A DNA stretch of 64,000 nucleotides, taken from assembly GCA_965232455.1 (NCBI GenBank), contig OZ246981.1, forward strand, positions 3,100,001-3,164,000. Direction: 5' to 3'. The translations under genes and the position numbers were made by a program. The stretch is from JBFGFX01 sp965232455 (GTDB lineage: Bacteria > Pseudomonadota > Gammaproteobacteria > Steroidobacterales > Woeseiaceae). Each line of letters starts with the position of its first letter. Position 1 is the stretch's first letter. This document shows, one piece after another, positions 24,524 to 33,233 of this stretch. The notes under the pieces were generated by a model. It worked only from the letters and a program-made list of their open reading frames with translations, ran no database searches and was not told the origin of the DNA.

Positions 24524-25245
24524 GCATCCTAAGCGTTCAGGATGTGTCAAAACGCTACAAGTTCCGCGACGTCGTAAAGAGTATTTCGGTAGAGATACGA
24601 AGCGGCGAGGTCGTCGGCCTGTTGGGCCCGAACGGCGCCGGCAAGACCACGGCGTTTTACATGATCGTGGGACTGGTCGCCGCCGACAAGGGCCGTATCC
24701 TCCTCGACGGCAAGGAAGTTACGGCGCTGCCGATGCACAAGCGCGCCAGCCTGGGGCTTGGCTATCTTCCGCAGGAAGCGTCCATCTTCCGGAAGCTCAC
24801 GGTCGAGCAGAACGTCATGGCCATTCTCGAAAACCGCAAAGACCTCGATCGCGCCGGTCGCGAACAGGAACTTGACCAGCTGCTCGACGAACTTCACGTT
24901 GGCCACGTCAGGACCAGCCTGGGAATCAGCCTGTCCGGCGGCGAACGGCGGCGGGTCGAGATTGCCCGCGCCCTGGCCGCGAACCCCCGGTTTGTCTTGC
25001 TTGATGAACCATTTGCCGGCGTGGATCCAATCTCCGTGCTCGATATCCAACGTATTATCAGGCACTTGTGCGGCAGGGACATTGGCGTGCTGATCACTGA
25101 TCATAATGTGCGGGAGACCCTCGGAATCTGCAGCAGAGCCTATATACTGAACGATGGAAACCTGATCGCGTCCGGCACGCCGGACGACATCCTGCAAAAT
25201 CAGCACGTCCGCGAGGTATATCTGGGACAGGAGTTCAAGCTCTGA
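24520..25245 (+). CDS. lptB: LPS export ABC transporter ATPase LptB
   Basis: The protein has 241 residues, the normal family length. The Walker A motif GLLGPNGAGKTT (about 34-45), Q-loop LPQEASIFRKL, signature LSGGERRR and Walker B RFVLLDEPFAGVDP are intact, and the switch histidine lies in LITDHNVRE. Two LptB copies power LptF/LptG extraction of lipopolysaccharide from the inner membrane. The gene overlaps lptA (ATGA) and is followed 43 bp later by rpoN, an arrangement highly conserved across Gammaproteobacteria. Cytoplasmic side of the inner membrane. Confidence 0.96.
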   Translation: MSILSVQDVSKRYKFRDVVKSISVEIRSGEVVGLLGPNGAGKTTAFYMIVGLVAADKGRILLDGKEVTALPMHKRASLGLGYLPQEASIFRKLTVEQNVMAILENRKDLDRAGREQELDQLLDELHVGHVRTSLGISLSGGERRRVEIARALAANPRFVLLDEPFAGVDPISVLDIQRIIRHLCGRDIGVLITDHNVRETLGICSRAYILNDGNLIASGTPDDILQNQHVREVYLGQEFKL

Positions 25246-25288
25246 AGGACCGCATCGAAAAGTCGGGCTACCCGGCGGGTTACGAACC

Positions 25289-26683
25289 GTGCTGAAGCCG
25301 ACTCTGCAACTAAAACTCGGTCAGACGCTGACGATGACGCCGCAGCTACAGCAGGCAATTCGCTTGTTGCAGTTGCCCGTCCTGGATCTGAGCGCGCAAA
25401 TCCAGGACGCGCTCGAAGAAAACATCATGCTGGAGATGGAAGACCTCCCGGACGTGCCGCGGACCAATGCCGAAAGCACGGCCGAGGTCGAGGTCATCAA
25501 GGCCGAGGACAGCTGGCAGTCCAATTCCATGGAACGCGGCCAGGACAACAGCTGGAACGGCGAGGGCCGACCGATCGCGGAATACGCCGATCAGAGCGGC
25601 CAGACGCTCAGAGAACACCTGTTTTGGCAGCTGGAACTGGAAAACTTCACTCCGCGCGAAGCCGTGATCGGTGAGGCGCTGATCGATTCCATCAACGACG
25701 ACGGTTACCTTTGCGCCGACTTCGACGAAATCCTGGAAAGCATCGACAGCGACGCGGCGGTCACGATTGACGAGGTCGAAGCGACCCTCGGTAAGGTACA
25801 GCGATTGGATCCGGCCGGTGTCGGCGCGCGGACGTTGTCGGAGTGCCTGCTTTTGCAGCTCCGCCAGCTCGATCCCGAAACGCCGAATCTGAAACTGGCC
25901 AAGGAGTTGGCGCGCGATCATCTCGATTTGATTGCGGACCAGCAGTACGCCGAACTGCGCAGAAACCATCGCGCCTCCGAGGAGGAACTCGAAGACGCGC
26001 TCGCTCTGGTCAGGAGCTGCCATCCGAAACCCGGTCTCGCGGTCAGCGCCGCGTCGACGGAGTACGTCGTTCCCGACGTGTTTGTCCGCAAAGTAGACAA
26101 TCGCTGGCAGGTGGAGATCAGCTCGACGGGCGTACCGCGCCTTTCGGTCAACCAAAAATACGCGGAACTGCTTCGCGGCAACGCCGATCATGCCGCGCTA
26201 CGCTCGCAGCTGCAGGAAGCGCGCTGGCTGGTCCGCAGCCTGGAAATTCGTAACGAGACCTTACTGAAAGTGGCAAGCAGCATCGTCTCCCGCCAGCAGG
26301 AATTTCTCGAACACGGCGACGAATCGATGAAGCCGCTGGTATTGAGAGATGTCGCTGAAGCTATCGAAATGCACGAATCGACGGTGTCACGCGTTACGAC
26401 CAACAAGTACATGCATACGCCGCGCGGTGTATTCGAGTTCAAGTACTTCTTCTCCAGTCACCTGTCGACGGTTGACGGTAAAGACCAGTCCTCGACGTCC
26501 GTGCGCGCCAAGATTCGCAAACTCATCGGCGCCGAAAACCCGGCGAAACCTCTGAGTGACAGCAAGATCGCAAACACCCTGGCCGAGGAAGGCATCAACG
26601 TCGCGCGACGCACCGTCGCCAAGTATCGGGAAAGCATGAAGATCGCGTCGTCGAGCGAGCGCAAGGTGCGCGCGCCGAAATAG
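25289..26683 (+). CDS. rpoN: RNA polymerase sigma-54 factor
   Basis: The protein has 464 residues from GTG 25289. Region I is glutamine/leucine-rich (LKLGQTLTMTPQLQQAIRLLQLPVLDLSAQIQDALEENIMLE) and holds transcription off until an AAA+ activator acts. An acidic region II follows. Region III contains the core-binding domain, the helix-turn-helix (VAEAIEMHESTVSRVTTNKYMHTPRGVFEFKYFF) and the near-invariant RpoN box ARRTVAKYRE, which reads the -24 element. It controls nitrogen assimilation, motility and similar functions. It sits between lptB and hpf-ptsN-rapZ, as in E. coli. Typical length is 470-500 residues. Confidence 0.96.
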   Translation: MLKPTLQLKLGQTLTMTPQLQQAIRLLQLPVLDLSAQIQDALEENIMLEMEDLPDVPRTNAESTAEVEVIKAEDSWQSNSMERGQDNSWNGEGRPIAEYADQSGQTLREHLFWQLELENFTPREAVIGEALIDSINDDGYLCADFDEILESIDSDAAVTIDEVEATLGKVQRLDPAGVGARTLSECLLLQLRQLDPETPNLKLAKELARDHLDLIADQQYAELRRNHRASEEELEDALALVRSCHPKPGLAVSAASTEYVVPDVFVRKVDNRWQVEISSTGVPRLSVNQKYAELLRGNADHAALRSQLQEARWLVRSLEIRNETLLKVASSIVSRQQEFLEHGDESMKPLVLRDVAEAIEMHESTVSRVTTNKYMHTPRGVFEFKYFFSSHLSTVDGKDQSSTSVRAKIRKLIGAENPAKPLSDSKIANTLAEEGINVARRTVAKYRESMKIASSSERKVRAPK

Positions 26684-26816
26684 CAGGAACCCGGATTGGG
26701 AGATTTGGAAAAAGCCTTGGATACCAAAACTGGCGAAAGACCGGGGAAACTTGCCGGCATGGCAACGAGAGAGGAGTCCTCGAATCGATCGCCGAATATT
26801 CAGACAGGAGAACACA

Positions 26817-27137
26817 ATGCAGTTAGACGTCACTGGGCATCACGTCGAAATCACACCGGCACTGCGGCAGTACGTAGTCAGCAAGCTTGAAAAGGTCTCG
26901 CGTCATTTTGATCTCGTTACCGACGCGCATTGCATACTGACCGTCGAGAAATTGAGGCACAAGGCCGAGGCCACCGTCAGCGTGAACGGCGGTAAGATTT
27001 ACGCCGACGCGACCGAGGAAGACATGTACGCCGCCATTGACGGCCTGGCTGACAAGCTGGACAGACAGGTAAGGAAGTACAAGGAAAAACTTGTCGATCA
27101 TCACGCGAGGGACTCCAAAAAAAGAAACTTCGGCTGA
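26817..27137 (+). CDS. hpf: Ribosome hibernation promoting factor (short HPF type)
   Basis: The protein has 106 residues from ATG 26817 behind a GGAG site; an in-frame start at 26751 adds low-complexity sequence. The fold is beta-alpha-beta-beta-beta-alpha: MQLDVTGHHVEITPALRQYVVSKLEKVSRHFD, HCILTVEKLRHKAEATVSVNGGKIYADATEEDMYAAIDGLADKLDRQVRKYKEK. HPF binds the 30S decoding centre in stationary phase and, with RMF, dimerises 70S ribosomes into inactive 100S particles. It lacks the C-terminal dimerisation domain of long HPF. It follows rpoN by 133 bp and precedes ptsN. Confidence 0.94.
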   Translation: MQLDVTGHHVEITPALRQYVVSKLEKVSRHFDLVTDAHCILTVEKLRHKAEATVSVNGGKIYADATEEDMYAAIDGLADKLDRQVRKYKEKLVDHHARDSKKRNFG

Positions 27138-27153
27138 ACGTTTTGTTCTCATT

Positions 27154-27197
27154 GGGGTCACCACCTAAGGGGCGGTTAACGGACCCCGGGTGACCCC
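27154..27197. repeat. Inverted repeat between hpf and ptsN with alternative pairings
   Basis: GGGGTCACC (27154-27162) and GGTGACCCC (27189-27197) form a 9-bp stem 17 bp after the hpf stop. A second GACCCC at 27182-27187 could pair with the same GGGGTC, so two folds are possible. It could be an attenuator or terminator between hpf and ptsN, or a mobile palindrome. Confidence 0.6.
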
Positions 27198-27256
27198 GAA
27201 CTACTCAATCATGCAGCTGGCTCAACGGCACCGCCCGACGGCTGTGGTCAAAGGTT

Positions 27257-27745
27257 ATGACCCTCGAAGAACTCATCAAACCCGAAAGCGTGCTCTGCAA
27301 TGCGCAGGCACGAAGCAAGAAACACTGCCTGGAGATTCTCAGCGAACTGCTGTCGCGCGCAAATCCCGATATTCCCAACGAGGAAATATTCTCCAAGCTC
27401 GTCGAACGGGAACGTCTTGGCTGCACCGGCCTCGAGAGGGGCACCGCTTTCCCGCATTGCCGGATTGAAGGTATCGAGCACAGCAGCGGCGCGCTGATCA
27501 GGCTGTCCTCGGCAGTCGACTTCGATTCCGCTGACGGCGAACTCGTGGACCTGGTCATCGGACTGACGGTCCCCGCCAACCTGGACGAAAGCCACTATGC
27601 CGACGTCAGGCTGATTACCGACGTGCTGGGCGACGCGGCTCTGTGTGGCCGGCTGCGAAGCGCGAACACGAGCAGCGATCTTTACGAGGCGCTCATCGCG
27701 GGACCGTCCCGCAGCGAAGAACTCAAAAACGCGCTGCACGGGTAG
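27257..27745 (+). CDS. ptsN: Nitrogen-PTS EIIA component (EIIA-Ntr)
   Basis: The protein has 162 residues. It has the EIIA-fructose/mannitol fold: LIKPESVLCNAQARSKKHCLEILSELL, then FSKLVERERLGCTGLERGTAFPHCRIEG with the phospho-accepting histidine H67. EIIA-Ntr is phosphorylated by PtsP and NPr and regulates K+ transport, KdpD and other targets by protein contact. It lies downstream of hpf and 29 bp before rapZ, the normal rpoN-cluster order. The preceding gap contains the GGGGTC inverted repeat. NPr (ptsO), which often follows rapZ, is not seen here; mgtE is next. Confidence 0.93.
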   Translation: MTLEELIKPESVLCNAQARSKKHCLEILSELLSRANPDIPNEEIFSKLVERERLGCTGLERGTAFPHCRIEGIEHSSGALIRLSSAVDFDSADGELVDLVIGLTVPANLDESHYADVRLITDVLGDAALCGRLRSANTSSDLYEALIAGPSRSEELKNALHG

Positions 27746-27774
27746 CCGAGAGAACGTCCGCCGTGCCCTACGAC

Positions 27775-28653
27775 ATGCGCCTCATTATCGTCAGCGGACT
27801 GTCCGGCTCCGGGAAGTCGGTAGCGCTGCACGTTCTCGAAGACCTCGGTTACTACTGCATCGACAATTTGCCGGCGGCGCTGCTCAAATCACTGCTCGAC
27901 GAATTGACCGCCAGTGAGGAGACGATGATCGACCGGGTCGCAGTCGGCATGGATGCGCGCAATCCGCAGCGGGACATCGAGGCCCTACCGGCGCTCATCA
28001 GCGAACTGCGTGACAACAAGGTGCAGACGGAGGTGCTGTTTCTGCAGGCAGATGACGACGTCCTGCTCAAACGGTACAGCGAAAGTCGCCGGCGCCACCC
28101 CCTGTCGGACGCCGGCCTGGAGTTGCGCGCGGCCATTGCCAAGGAGCGCGAGCTGCTCGGTCAGATCATCAATTCCGCCAACCTGACCATCGACACCACG
28201 CGCACCAGTGTGTACGAACTCGGTGATTTGATACGCGACCGCGTGGACCGGCGCAGCGCAAACACCTTGTCCGTGTTGATCGAATCGTTCGGCTTCAAAC
28301 ACGGCATTCCCGCAGACGCCGATTTCGTGTTCGATCTCCGCTGCCTGCCAAACCCGTACTGGCAGCCGGAGCTGCGGCCGCTGACCGGACTCGACACCGC
28401 CGTCGCCGAATTCTTGAGCTCGAATGAACTCTTCAATCGGATGTTCGAGGACATCCTCGCTTTCCTGACCACCTGGATTCCGGAATACGTCAGCTTCGAC
28501 CGCGGCTATTTGACCATCGGCATCGGCTGCACGGGTGGCCAGCACCGCTCCGTGTACATGACCGAGAAACTGGCGGATGCGCTCAGGCAATCCCACGAAC
28601 CCGTGTTGACCCGTCATAGCGAGCTCGTTCCCCGCAACGCCGAATCGACGTAG
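27775..28653 (+). CDS. rapZ: RNase adaptor protein RapZ
   Basis: The protein has 292 residues from ATG 27775; an in-frame GTG at 27763 is also possible. The N-terminal P-loop kinase domain has Walker A GLSGSGKS (residues 8-15) and YCIDNLPAAL. The C-terminal half (SFGFKHGIPADADFVFDLRCLPNPYW ... YLTIGIGCTGGQHRSVYM) has the conserved SFG-K and GCTGGQHRSV motifs that bind sRNA and glucosamine-6-phosphate. In E. coli RapZ delivers the sRNA GlmZ to RNase E when glucosamine-6-phosphate is plentiful, which lowers GlmS synthesis. It links amino-sugar supply to the peptidoglycan and LPS genes nearby. Whether a GlmZ homologue exists cannot be told here. Confidence 0.94.
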   Translation: MRLIIVSGLSGSGKSVALHVLEDLGYYCIDNLPAALLKSLLDELTASEETMIDRVAVGMDARNPQRDIEALPALISELRDNKVQTEVLFLQADDDVLLKRYSESRRRHPLSDAGLELRAAIAKERELLGQIINSANLTIDTTRTSVYELGDLIRDRVDRRSANTLSVLIESFGFKHGIPADADFVFDLRCLPNPYWQPELRPLTGLDTAVAEFLSSNELFNRMFEDILAFLTTWIPEYVSFDRGYLTIGIGCTGGQHRSVYMTEKLADALRQSHEPVLTRHSELVPRNAEST

Positions 28654-28767
28654 CCGACAGGCCGGGCCCCACCCTGCCCGAACGGCCGCCGGGCGTGCCC
28701 TCGCACCCGAAGAAAGCTACACTTCCGCACGACCGCGGCCCGGCCCTCCGCGCGGGATGAGAAAAAC

Positions 28768-30117
28768 ATGGAAGCGAGCGATCACAAGCTGTCAAATCTG
28801 AAAAAGCTCCGCCGCCGCCTCGACAGCGGCGAAATGCGGGGTGTGCGCTCGCTGGTAAGCAGCCTGCATCCTTCCGAACTCGCCCGCCTGCTCGAATCGC
28901 TGCCGCTCGAAGAGCGCGCGGTCGTCTGGGAAATGGTCGACTCGGAGCTCGGGGGTGACGTGCTCGTCGAAGTCTCGGAGGAAGTCCGCGACCGGCTGAT
29001 CGAGGACATGCAGACCGAGGAACTGATTGCCGCGATCGACGGCATGGAGGTCGACGACCTCGCCGATCTGGTCGCGGATCTTCCGGAAACGCTGACGCGG
29101 GAGGTTTTACGCTCACTCGACCAGCAGGACCGCGAGCGGCTGGATCAGGTCCTCGCCTACGACGAGGACAGCGCCGGCGGCCTGATGAACGTAGACATCA
29201 TCACGGTCCGACCTGACGTGACGCTGGAAGTCGTCTCGCGCTATTTGCGCGCACGCGGCGAAATGCCGGACGGCACGGACTCCATTTTTGTCGTCGACCG
29301 CGACAACAGTTATCGGGGCGCCCTGCTGCTGTCCCGATTGATCACCAAAGACCCGGAACTGCTGGTCGCAGACGTCATGTCCACCGACGTCGTGCCGATT
29401 CCGGCCGACACGGCGTCCGAGAACGTCGTCTGGGAATTCGAGAACCGCGACCTGCTGTCAGCGCCGGTAACCGACGCGAACGGCCGGGTCGTGGGCCGCA
29501 TCACGATCGACGACGTCGTCGACGTCATTCGTGACGAGGCTGAGCATTCTCTAATGGGCGCGGCGGGCCTCGACGAAGAGGACGACATGTTTGCGCCGGC
29601 CGTGCAAAGCGCGGGACGCCGGGCGCTTTGGCTGGGCATCAACCTGGCGACGGCCTTCGTTGCCGCGTCCGTGGTCGACCAGTTTCAGACGACCATCGAC
29701 AAATTCGTGCTCCTTGCCGTTCTCATGCCGGTGGTGCCCAGCATGGGCGGCGTCGCGGGCACCCAATCCCTGACGATCATGACGCGTGCGATCGCATTGG
29801 GGCAGATCGACCGCGCCAACGCCCTCGGCATCTTTCGCAAAGAGGTTCTCGTGGGCATCCTGAACGGCTTGTTGTGGGCATTTGTCGTCGCGCTGGTGGC
29901 GCTCCTGTGGTTTCGCGATTGGCACGTCGGCGCCGTCATCGCGGGCGCCATGGCCATCAATCTGGTGGTCGCCGCGGGCGCGGGTTTTGCGATCCCGCTG
30001 ATGCTGAAACGCATCGGCATTGATCCCGCGCTGGCGGGCGGCGTCGTCCTTACGACCGTCACCGACGTGGTGGGCTACCTGTCGTTCCTGGGACTCGGAG
30101 CCGTTATTCTGCTCTGA
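28768..30117 (+). CDS. mgtE: Magnesium transporter MgtE
   Basis: The protein has 449 residues with the canonical order: an N-terminal helical superhelix domain (about 10-130, LHPSELARLLESLPLEER), two CBS domains (about 135-255, LMNVDIITVRPDVTL and VADVMSTDVVPIPADTA), a connecting helix and five membrane helices (about 285-449). The pore motif MPVVPSMGGVAGTQSLTIMTRAIALG is intact. MgtE is a dimeric Mg2+ channel whose CBS/N domains close the pore when cytoplasmic Mg2+ is high. The ATG is preceded by GGGATGAGA. Its 3' end overlaps that of the convergent patatin gene by 43 bp. No Mg2+ riboswitch is evident in the 114-bp leader. Confidence 0.95.
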   Translation: MEASDHKLSNLKKLRRRLDSGEMRGVRSLVSSLHPSELARLLESLPLEERAVVWEMVDSELGGDVLVEVSEEVRDRLIEDMQTEELIAAIDGMEVDDLADLVADLPETLTREVLRSLDQQDRERLDQVLAYDEDSAGGLMNVDIITVRPDVTLEVVSRYLRARGEMPDGTDSIFVVDRDNSYRGALLLSRLITKDPELLVADVMSTDVVPIPADTASENVVWEFENRDLLSAPVTDANGRVVGRITIDDVVDVIRDEAEHSLMGAAGLDEEDDMFAPAVQSAGRRALWLGINLATAFVAASVVDQFQTTIDKFVLLAVLMPVVPSMGGVAGTQSLTIMTRAIALGQIDRANALGIFRKEVLVGILNGLLWAFVVALVALLWFRDWHVGAVIAGAMAINLVVAAGAGFAIPLMLKRIGIDPALAGGVVLTTVTDVVGYLSFLGLGAVILL

Positions 30118-31352
30118 GCGGGCGGCCCGTTGATTGGGATGCTCAGGTCCGTGCTGACCCAGCTGGGCGCAAACAGTCTCGGCACGGGCATACCGGTCAC
30201 GAATTCCATCAGCTGGTCTTTGACGGCCATGGCATCGTCATAGCCGAGTTTAATGAGCGCCTGGGTGTATCCCTGCTCGAACAACAGGAAGCTGATCAAC
30301 CGGTTTGCGCCCTGGTCCGACTTGCCGCCGACGCCGCGCAGGAGCGCGCGTACGGAGGCCGGCATCTCCATCACGTGCTCGTGCGCAATTTTGCGCAGAT
30401 CCTTGCTGGGCACGACGATCATCGTGTCTATTGGCCGCATGCGGCTGAACGACCCGGCCCTGTGTTCGGGCGCAATCGAATCGATCAACTGGTTTATCCG
30501 TGTCATACGCTCGAGATCGGAGTAGAGACCGTCCATGAACAGGGTATCGAGCATGTAACCGGCGATCTGCGCAAACGACGGCGGCGTCGTCGCATCGCCC
30601 TCTTCGGCCGTTTCGTCCTCTGCGTTGCCGGTTTCGTTGCGCACGCCGATAACCAGTATCCGGTCCGCGCCCAGATGGATCGCCGAGCTCAGCGGCGTCG
30701 CCTGACGCATCGCCCCGTCGCCAAAATACTCACCCTCGATGCGCACCGGCGGGAAAATCATGGGTACCGCAATACTGGCCATCAAATGATCGAGACTCAG
30801 TGTGCGCTGGACGCCCACGCGTCGCGTGCGCGACCACTGCCGCGTATCGGACGCCGCCTGGAAAAACGACGTCGAGCGGGCCGACGTGTAGCCTGCCGCG
30901 GTGACCGCGACCGCCTCCAGATAACCGTGGTCTATCGCGTCCTGGATTCGCGGGAACCGCACGTTCCGCGCCAGCAGCGCCCGCAGGGGCGAGTTGTCGA
31001 GCAGCGACGGCGGCATCCCCACCAGATTACCGCCAAGCACGATCGCGGTCAGCCAGTGCAAGCTGCTCTTCAACATCGTCCAGCTATCGGTCCGGAAGAC
31101 GTGGCTGCTCTCGAAATGCCCCCAAACCCGATTCAACTCCGCGACGGCGACCCGAAAACGGCGCGCGCGGCTCGCGAGCACCACGGAGTTGATCGCCCCG
31201 GCCGAGGTCCCGCTGATGACGGCAAACGGATTCGTGCTTCCGTGGGGCAGCAGATCGGCGATGGCGCGGAGCACACCGACCTGGAACGCGCCGCGCGCGC
31301 CCCCGCCCGGCAGCACCAGTCCCGTTCTGAGAGTGCTCGACTGTATATCCAT
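30075..31352 (-). CDS. Patatin-like phospholipase
   Basis: The predicted protein has 425 residues from ATG 31352. The catalytic dyad is intact: oxyanion-hole GGGARG (about 16-21), nucleophile S50 in GTSAG, and the aspartate in FGDGAMRQ. No signal peptide is visible, so it probably acts on membrane lipids from the cytoplasm. A long C-terminal part (LFMDGLYSDLERMTRINQLID, PSKDLRKIAHEHVMEMP) is shared with uncharacterised bacterial patatins. A TATAAT element (31367-31372 on this strand) lies so close that a longer start at 31385 would remove it; I therefore keep ATG 31352. Its end overlaps mgtE by 43 bp. The substrate is unknown. Confidence 0.85.
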   Translation of the reverse strand: MDIQSSTLRTGLVLPGGGARGAFQVGVLRAIADLLPHGSTNPFAVISGTSAGAINSVVLASRARRFRVAVAELNRVWGHFESSHVFRTDSWTMLKSSLHWLTAIVLGGNLVGMPPSLLDNSPLRALLARNVRFPRIQDAIDHGYLEAVAVTAAGYTSARSTSFFQAASDTRQWSRTRRVGVQRTLSLDHLMASIAVPMIFPPVRIEGEYFGDGAMRQATPLSSAIHLGADRILVIGVRNETGNAEDETAEEGDATTPPSFAQIAGYMLDTLFMDGLYSDLERMTRINQLIDSIAPEHRAGSFSRMRPIDTMIVVPSKDLRKIAHEHVMEMPASVRALLRGVGGKSDQGANRLISFLLFEQGYTQALIKLGYDDAMAVKDQLMEFVTGMPVPRLFAPSWVSTDLSIPINGPPAQSRITAPSPRNDR

Positions 31353-31495
31353 GGCTCGGAGCGTATTATAGTTGCCGGATTCCATTAAACACCCGCGGGA
31401 GCCGCCGTGCCGGAGCCTCGGGGAACCGCTGGCGATGACGTCTGTCTTAGTGGTTTCACGCCGCATCCCGCCACTGCCTGACGAGGTCCACCATC

Positions 31496-32035
31496 ATGAA
31501 ACGCGCCCTATTCGCCGTCGTCGTCCTGCTCTACTCGCTCGGGGCTAGCACAGTCGTGTTCGCCGACAACCCGCGGATCGGCGATGCCGCGCCCGATTTC
31601 TCGTTGACCGACCAGAACGGAGAGCAGCGTTCGCTGGAAGACTATCGCGACGGATGGGTGGCGCTGTACTTCTATCCGAAAGACGACACGCCGGGCTGTA
31701 CGACCCAGGCCTGCGGGTTCCGGGACGACATATTCAAGTACCGCCGCATGGGTTGCCAGGTGCTCGGAGTGAGCCTCGACGACGAAGAGTCGCACAGGGA
31801 GTTTGCGGAGAAACACGGGCTGCCATTTCCACTGCTGGCCGACACCGAGGGCACGACCGCGGACGCTTACGGCGTCAAAACCCGCATGTTCGGCATGTCG
31901 ATTGCCAAGCGGCACACGTTCTTGATCGACCCCGAGGGCAGGATCGCGAAACACTACCCGGACGTCGATCCCGACACCCATTCGGCGGAGGTGCTCGCCG
32001 ATCTGTCCGTGCTGACCGGCAAGCCGATCGAATGA
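31496..32035 (+). CDS. Exported peroxiredoxin of the BCP/PrxQ type
   Basis: The protein has 179 residues. Residues 1-23 form a Sec signal peptide (LFAVVVLLYSLGASTVVFA-D), so the enzyme probably works in the periplasm. The core is a PrxQ/BCP peroxiredoxin: APDFSLTDQNGEQRSLEDY, then FYPKDDTPGCTTQACGFRD with peroxidatic C68 and resolving C73 five residues later, as in E. coli Bcp. It reduces hydroperoxides using a thiol partner. Periplasmic PrxQ proteins exist but are less common than cytoplasmic ones; the reductant here is not encoded nearby. It ends 7 bp before the convergent VWA gene. Confidence 0.9.
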   Translation: MKRALFAVVVLLYSLGASTVVFADNPRIGDAAPDFSLTDQNGEQRSLEDYRDGWVALYFYPKDDTPGCTTQACGFRDDIFKYRRMGCQVLGVSLDDEESHREFAEKHGLPFPLLADTEGTTADAYGVKTRMFGMSIAKRHTFLIDPEGRIAKHYPDVDPDTHSAEVLADLSVLTGKPIE

Positions 32036-32042
32036 AATGAGA

Positions 32043-33218
32043 TCAATGTAGGGATTTGATGCCCCGATCGAGGCCCGCGATTGTCAACGGGTACATCCGT
32101 TCGTCCATCAGTTCCCGTGTAAGTTTGACCGACGGCGTGTATTCCCAGCGCGCTTCGGGTTCGGGATTCAGCCAGACGGCTTTTGGATAGGACTTCAGGA
32201 GGCGTTTTATCCAGACGGCGCCGGGTTCCTCGTTCCAATGCTCGACGCTCCCGCCCGCGTAGGCGATCTCATAGGGACTCATCGTCGCATCGCCGACGAA
32301 CACCAGTTTATAGTCGGGTCCATACTTGTGCGTAATCTCCCCAACCGGGATTCGTTCGGCATGCCGACGACGATTGTCCTTCCACAGGCTCTCGTAAATG
32401 AAGTTGTGAAAATAGAAGTATTCCAGATGTTTGAATTCACTGCGTGCGGCCGAGAACATCTCTTCGCAGACCTTCACGTGATCGTCCATCGAACCACCGA
32501 CGTCGAGACATAGAAGCACCTTGACCGCATTGTGGCGCTCGGGAACCATGCGAATGTCCAGCAGCCCGGCGTTGCGCGCCGTCTTGTCGATCGTATCGTC
32601 CAGATCGAGCTGATCCGCGGCGCCTTCCCGAGCGAACTTGCGCAGTTTACGCAGCGCGATCTTGATGTTGCGGGTACCCAGCTCGACCGAGTCGTCGAGA
32701 TTGCGAAACTCGCGCTTGTCCCAGACTTTGACGCCGCGCCGGTGCCCGGAACCCTGCTGGCCGATGCGCACCCCCTCGGGATTGAATCCGTAGGCGCCGA
32801 ACGGCGAAGTTCCGGCGGTGCCGATCCACTTCTTGCCGCCCTCGTGCCGCTCGTCCTGCTCCGCAAGACGATCGCGCAGAGCCTGCATGAGTTCGTCGAA
32901 ACCGCCCATCGCCTCGATCTCGGCGCGCTCTTCTTCGCTCAACATTAGCTCGACCTCACGGCGCAACCAGTCGTCCGGGACGTCGGCGCCCGGATCGAGA
33001 AACAGGTCTTCCACGCCCGCGAAGTGCGCGGCGAAAACACGATCGAAGCGGTCGAACTGACTCTCGTCCTTGATCAGAGACGCGCGTGCCAGGTAATAGA
33101 AATCGTTGACGCTGTGTCCGGCGACGCCGCTTTGCAGGGCTTTCAAGAGCGTCAAGAGCTCGGTGAGCGAAACGTTGAGGCCGCCCTCTCGCAGCATGAA
33201 AAAAAACTTGATGAGCAT
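32043..33218 (-). CDS. VWA-domain protein, CoxE type, partner of MoxR ATPase
   Basis: The predicted protein has 391 residues. The N-terminal half is helical and acidic (RREVELMLSEEERAEIEAMGGFDELMQALRDRLAEQ). The C-terminal half is a von Willebrand A fold with the strand-MIDAS motif VKVLLCLDVGGSMDDHV. The motif reads D-V-G-G-S where integrin-type MIDAS has DxSxS, a variation I associate with this CoxE-like family. MoxR/VWA pairs act as chaperones that insert metals or mature large complexes. It follows the MoxR gene by 15 bp on the same strand. There is no signal peptide or membrane helix. The client is unknown. Confidence 0.85.
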   Translation of the reverse strand: MLIKFFFMLREGGLNVSLTELLTLLKALQSGVAGHSVNDFYYLARASLIKDESQFDRFDRVFAAHFAGVEDLFLDPGADVPDDWLRREVELMLSEEERAEIEAMGGFDELMQALRDRLAEQDERHEGGKKWIGTAGTSPFGAYGFNPEGVRIGQQGSGHRRGVKVWDKREFRNLDDSVELGTRNIKIALRKLRKFAREGAADQLDLDDTIDKTARNAGLLDIRMVPERHNAVKVLLCLDVGGSMDDHVKVCEEMFSAARSEFKHLEYFYFHNFIYESLWKDNRRRHAERIPVGEITHKYGPDYKLVFVGDATMSPYEIAYAGGSVEHWNEEPGAVWIKRLLKSYPKAVWLNPEPEARWEYTPSVKLTRELMDERMYPLTIAGLDRGIKSLH

Positions 33219-33233
33219 CGTCCGCGACCAGAG

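Noticed and set aside
28654..28767. Magnesium riboswitch upstream of mgtE
   Set aside because: The leader is only 114 bp and shows no M-box-like conserved core.
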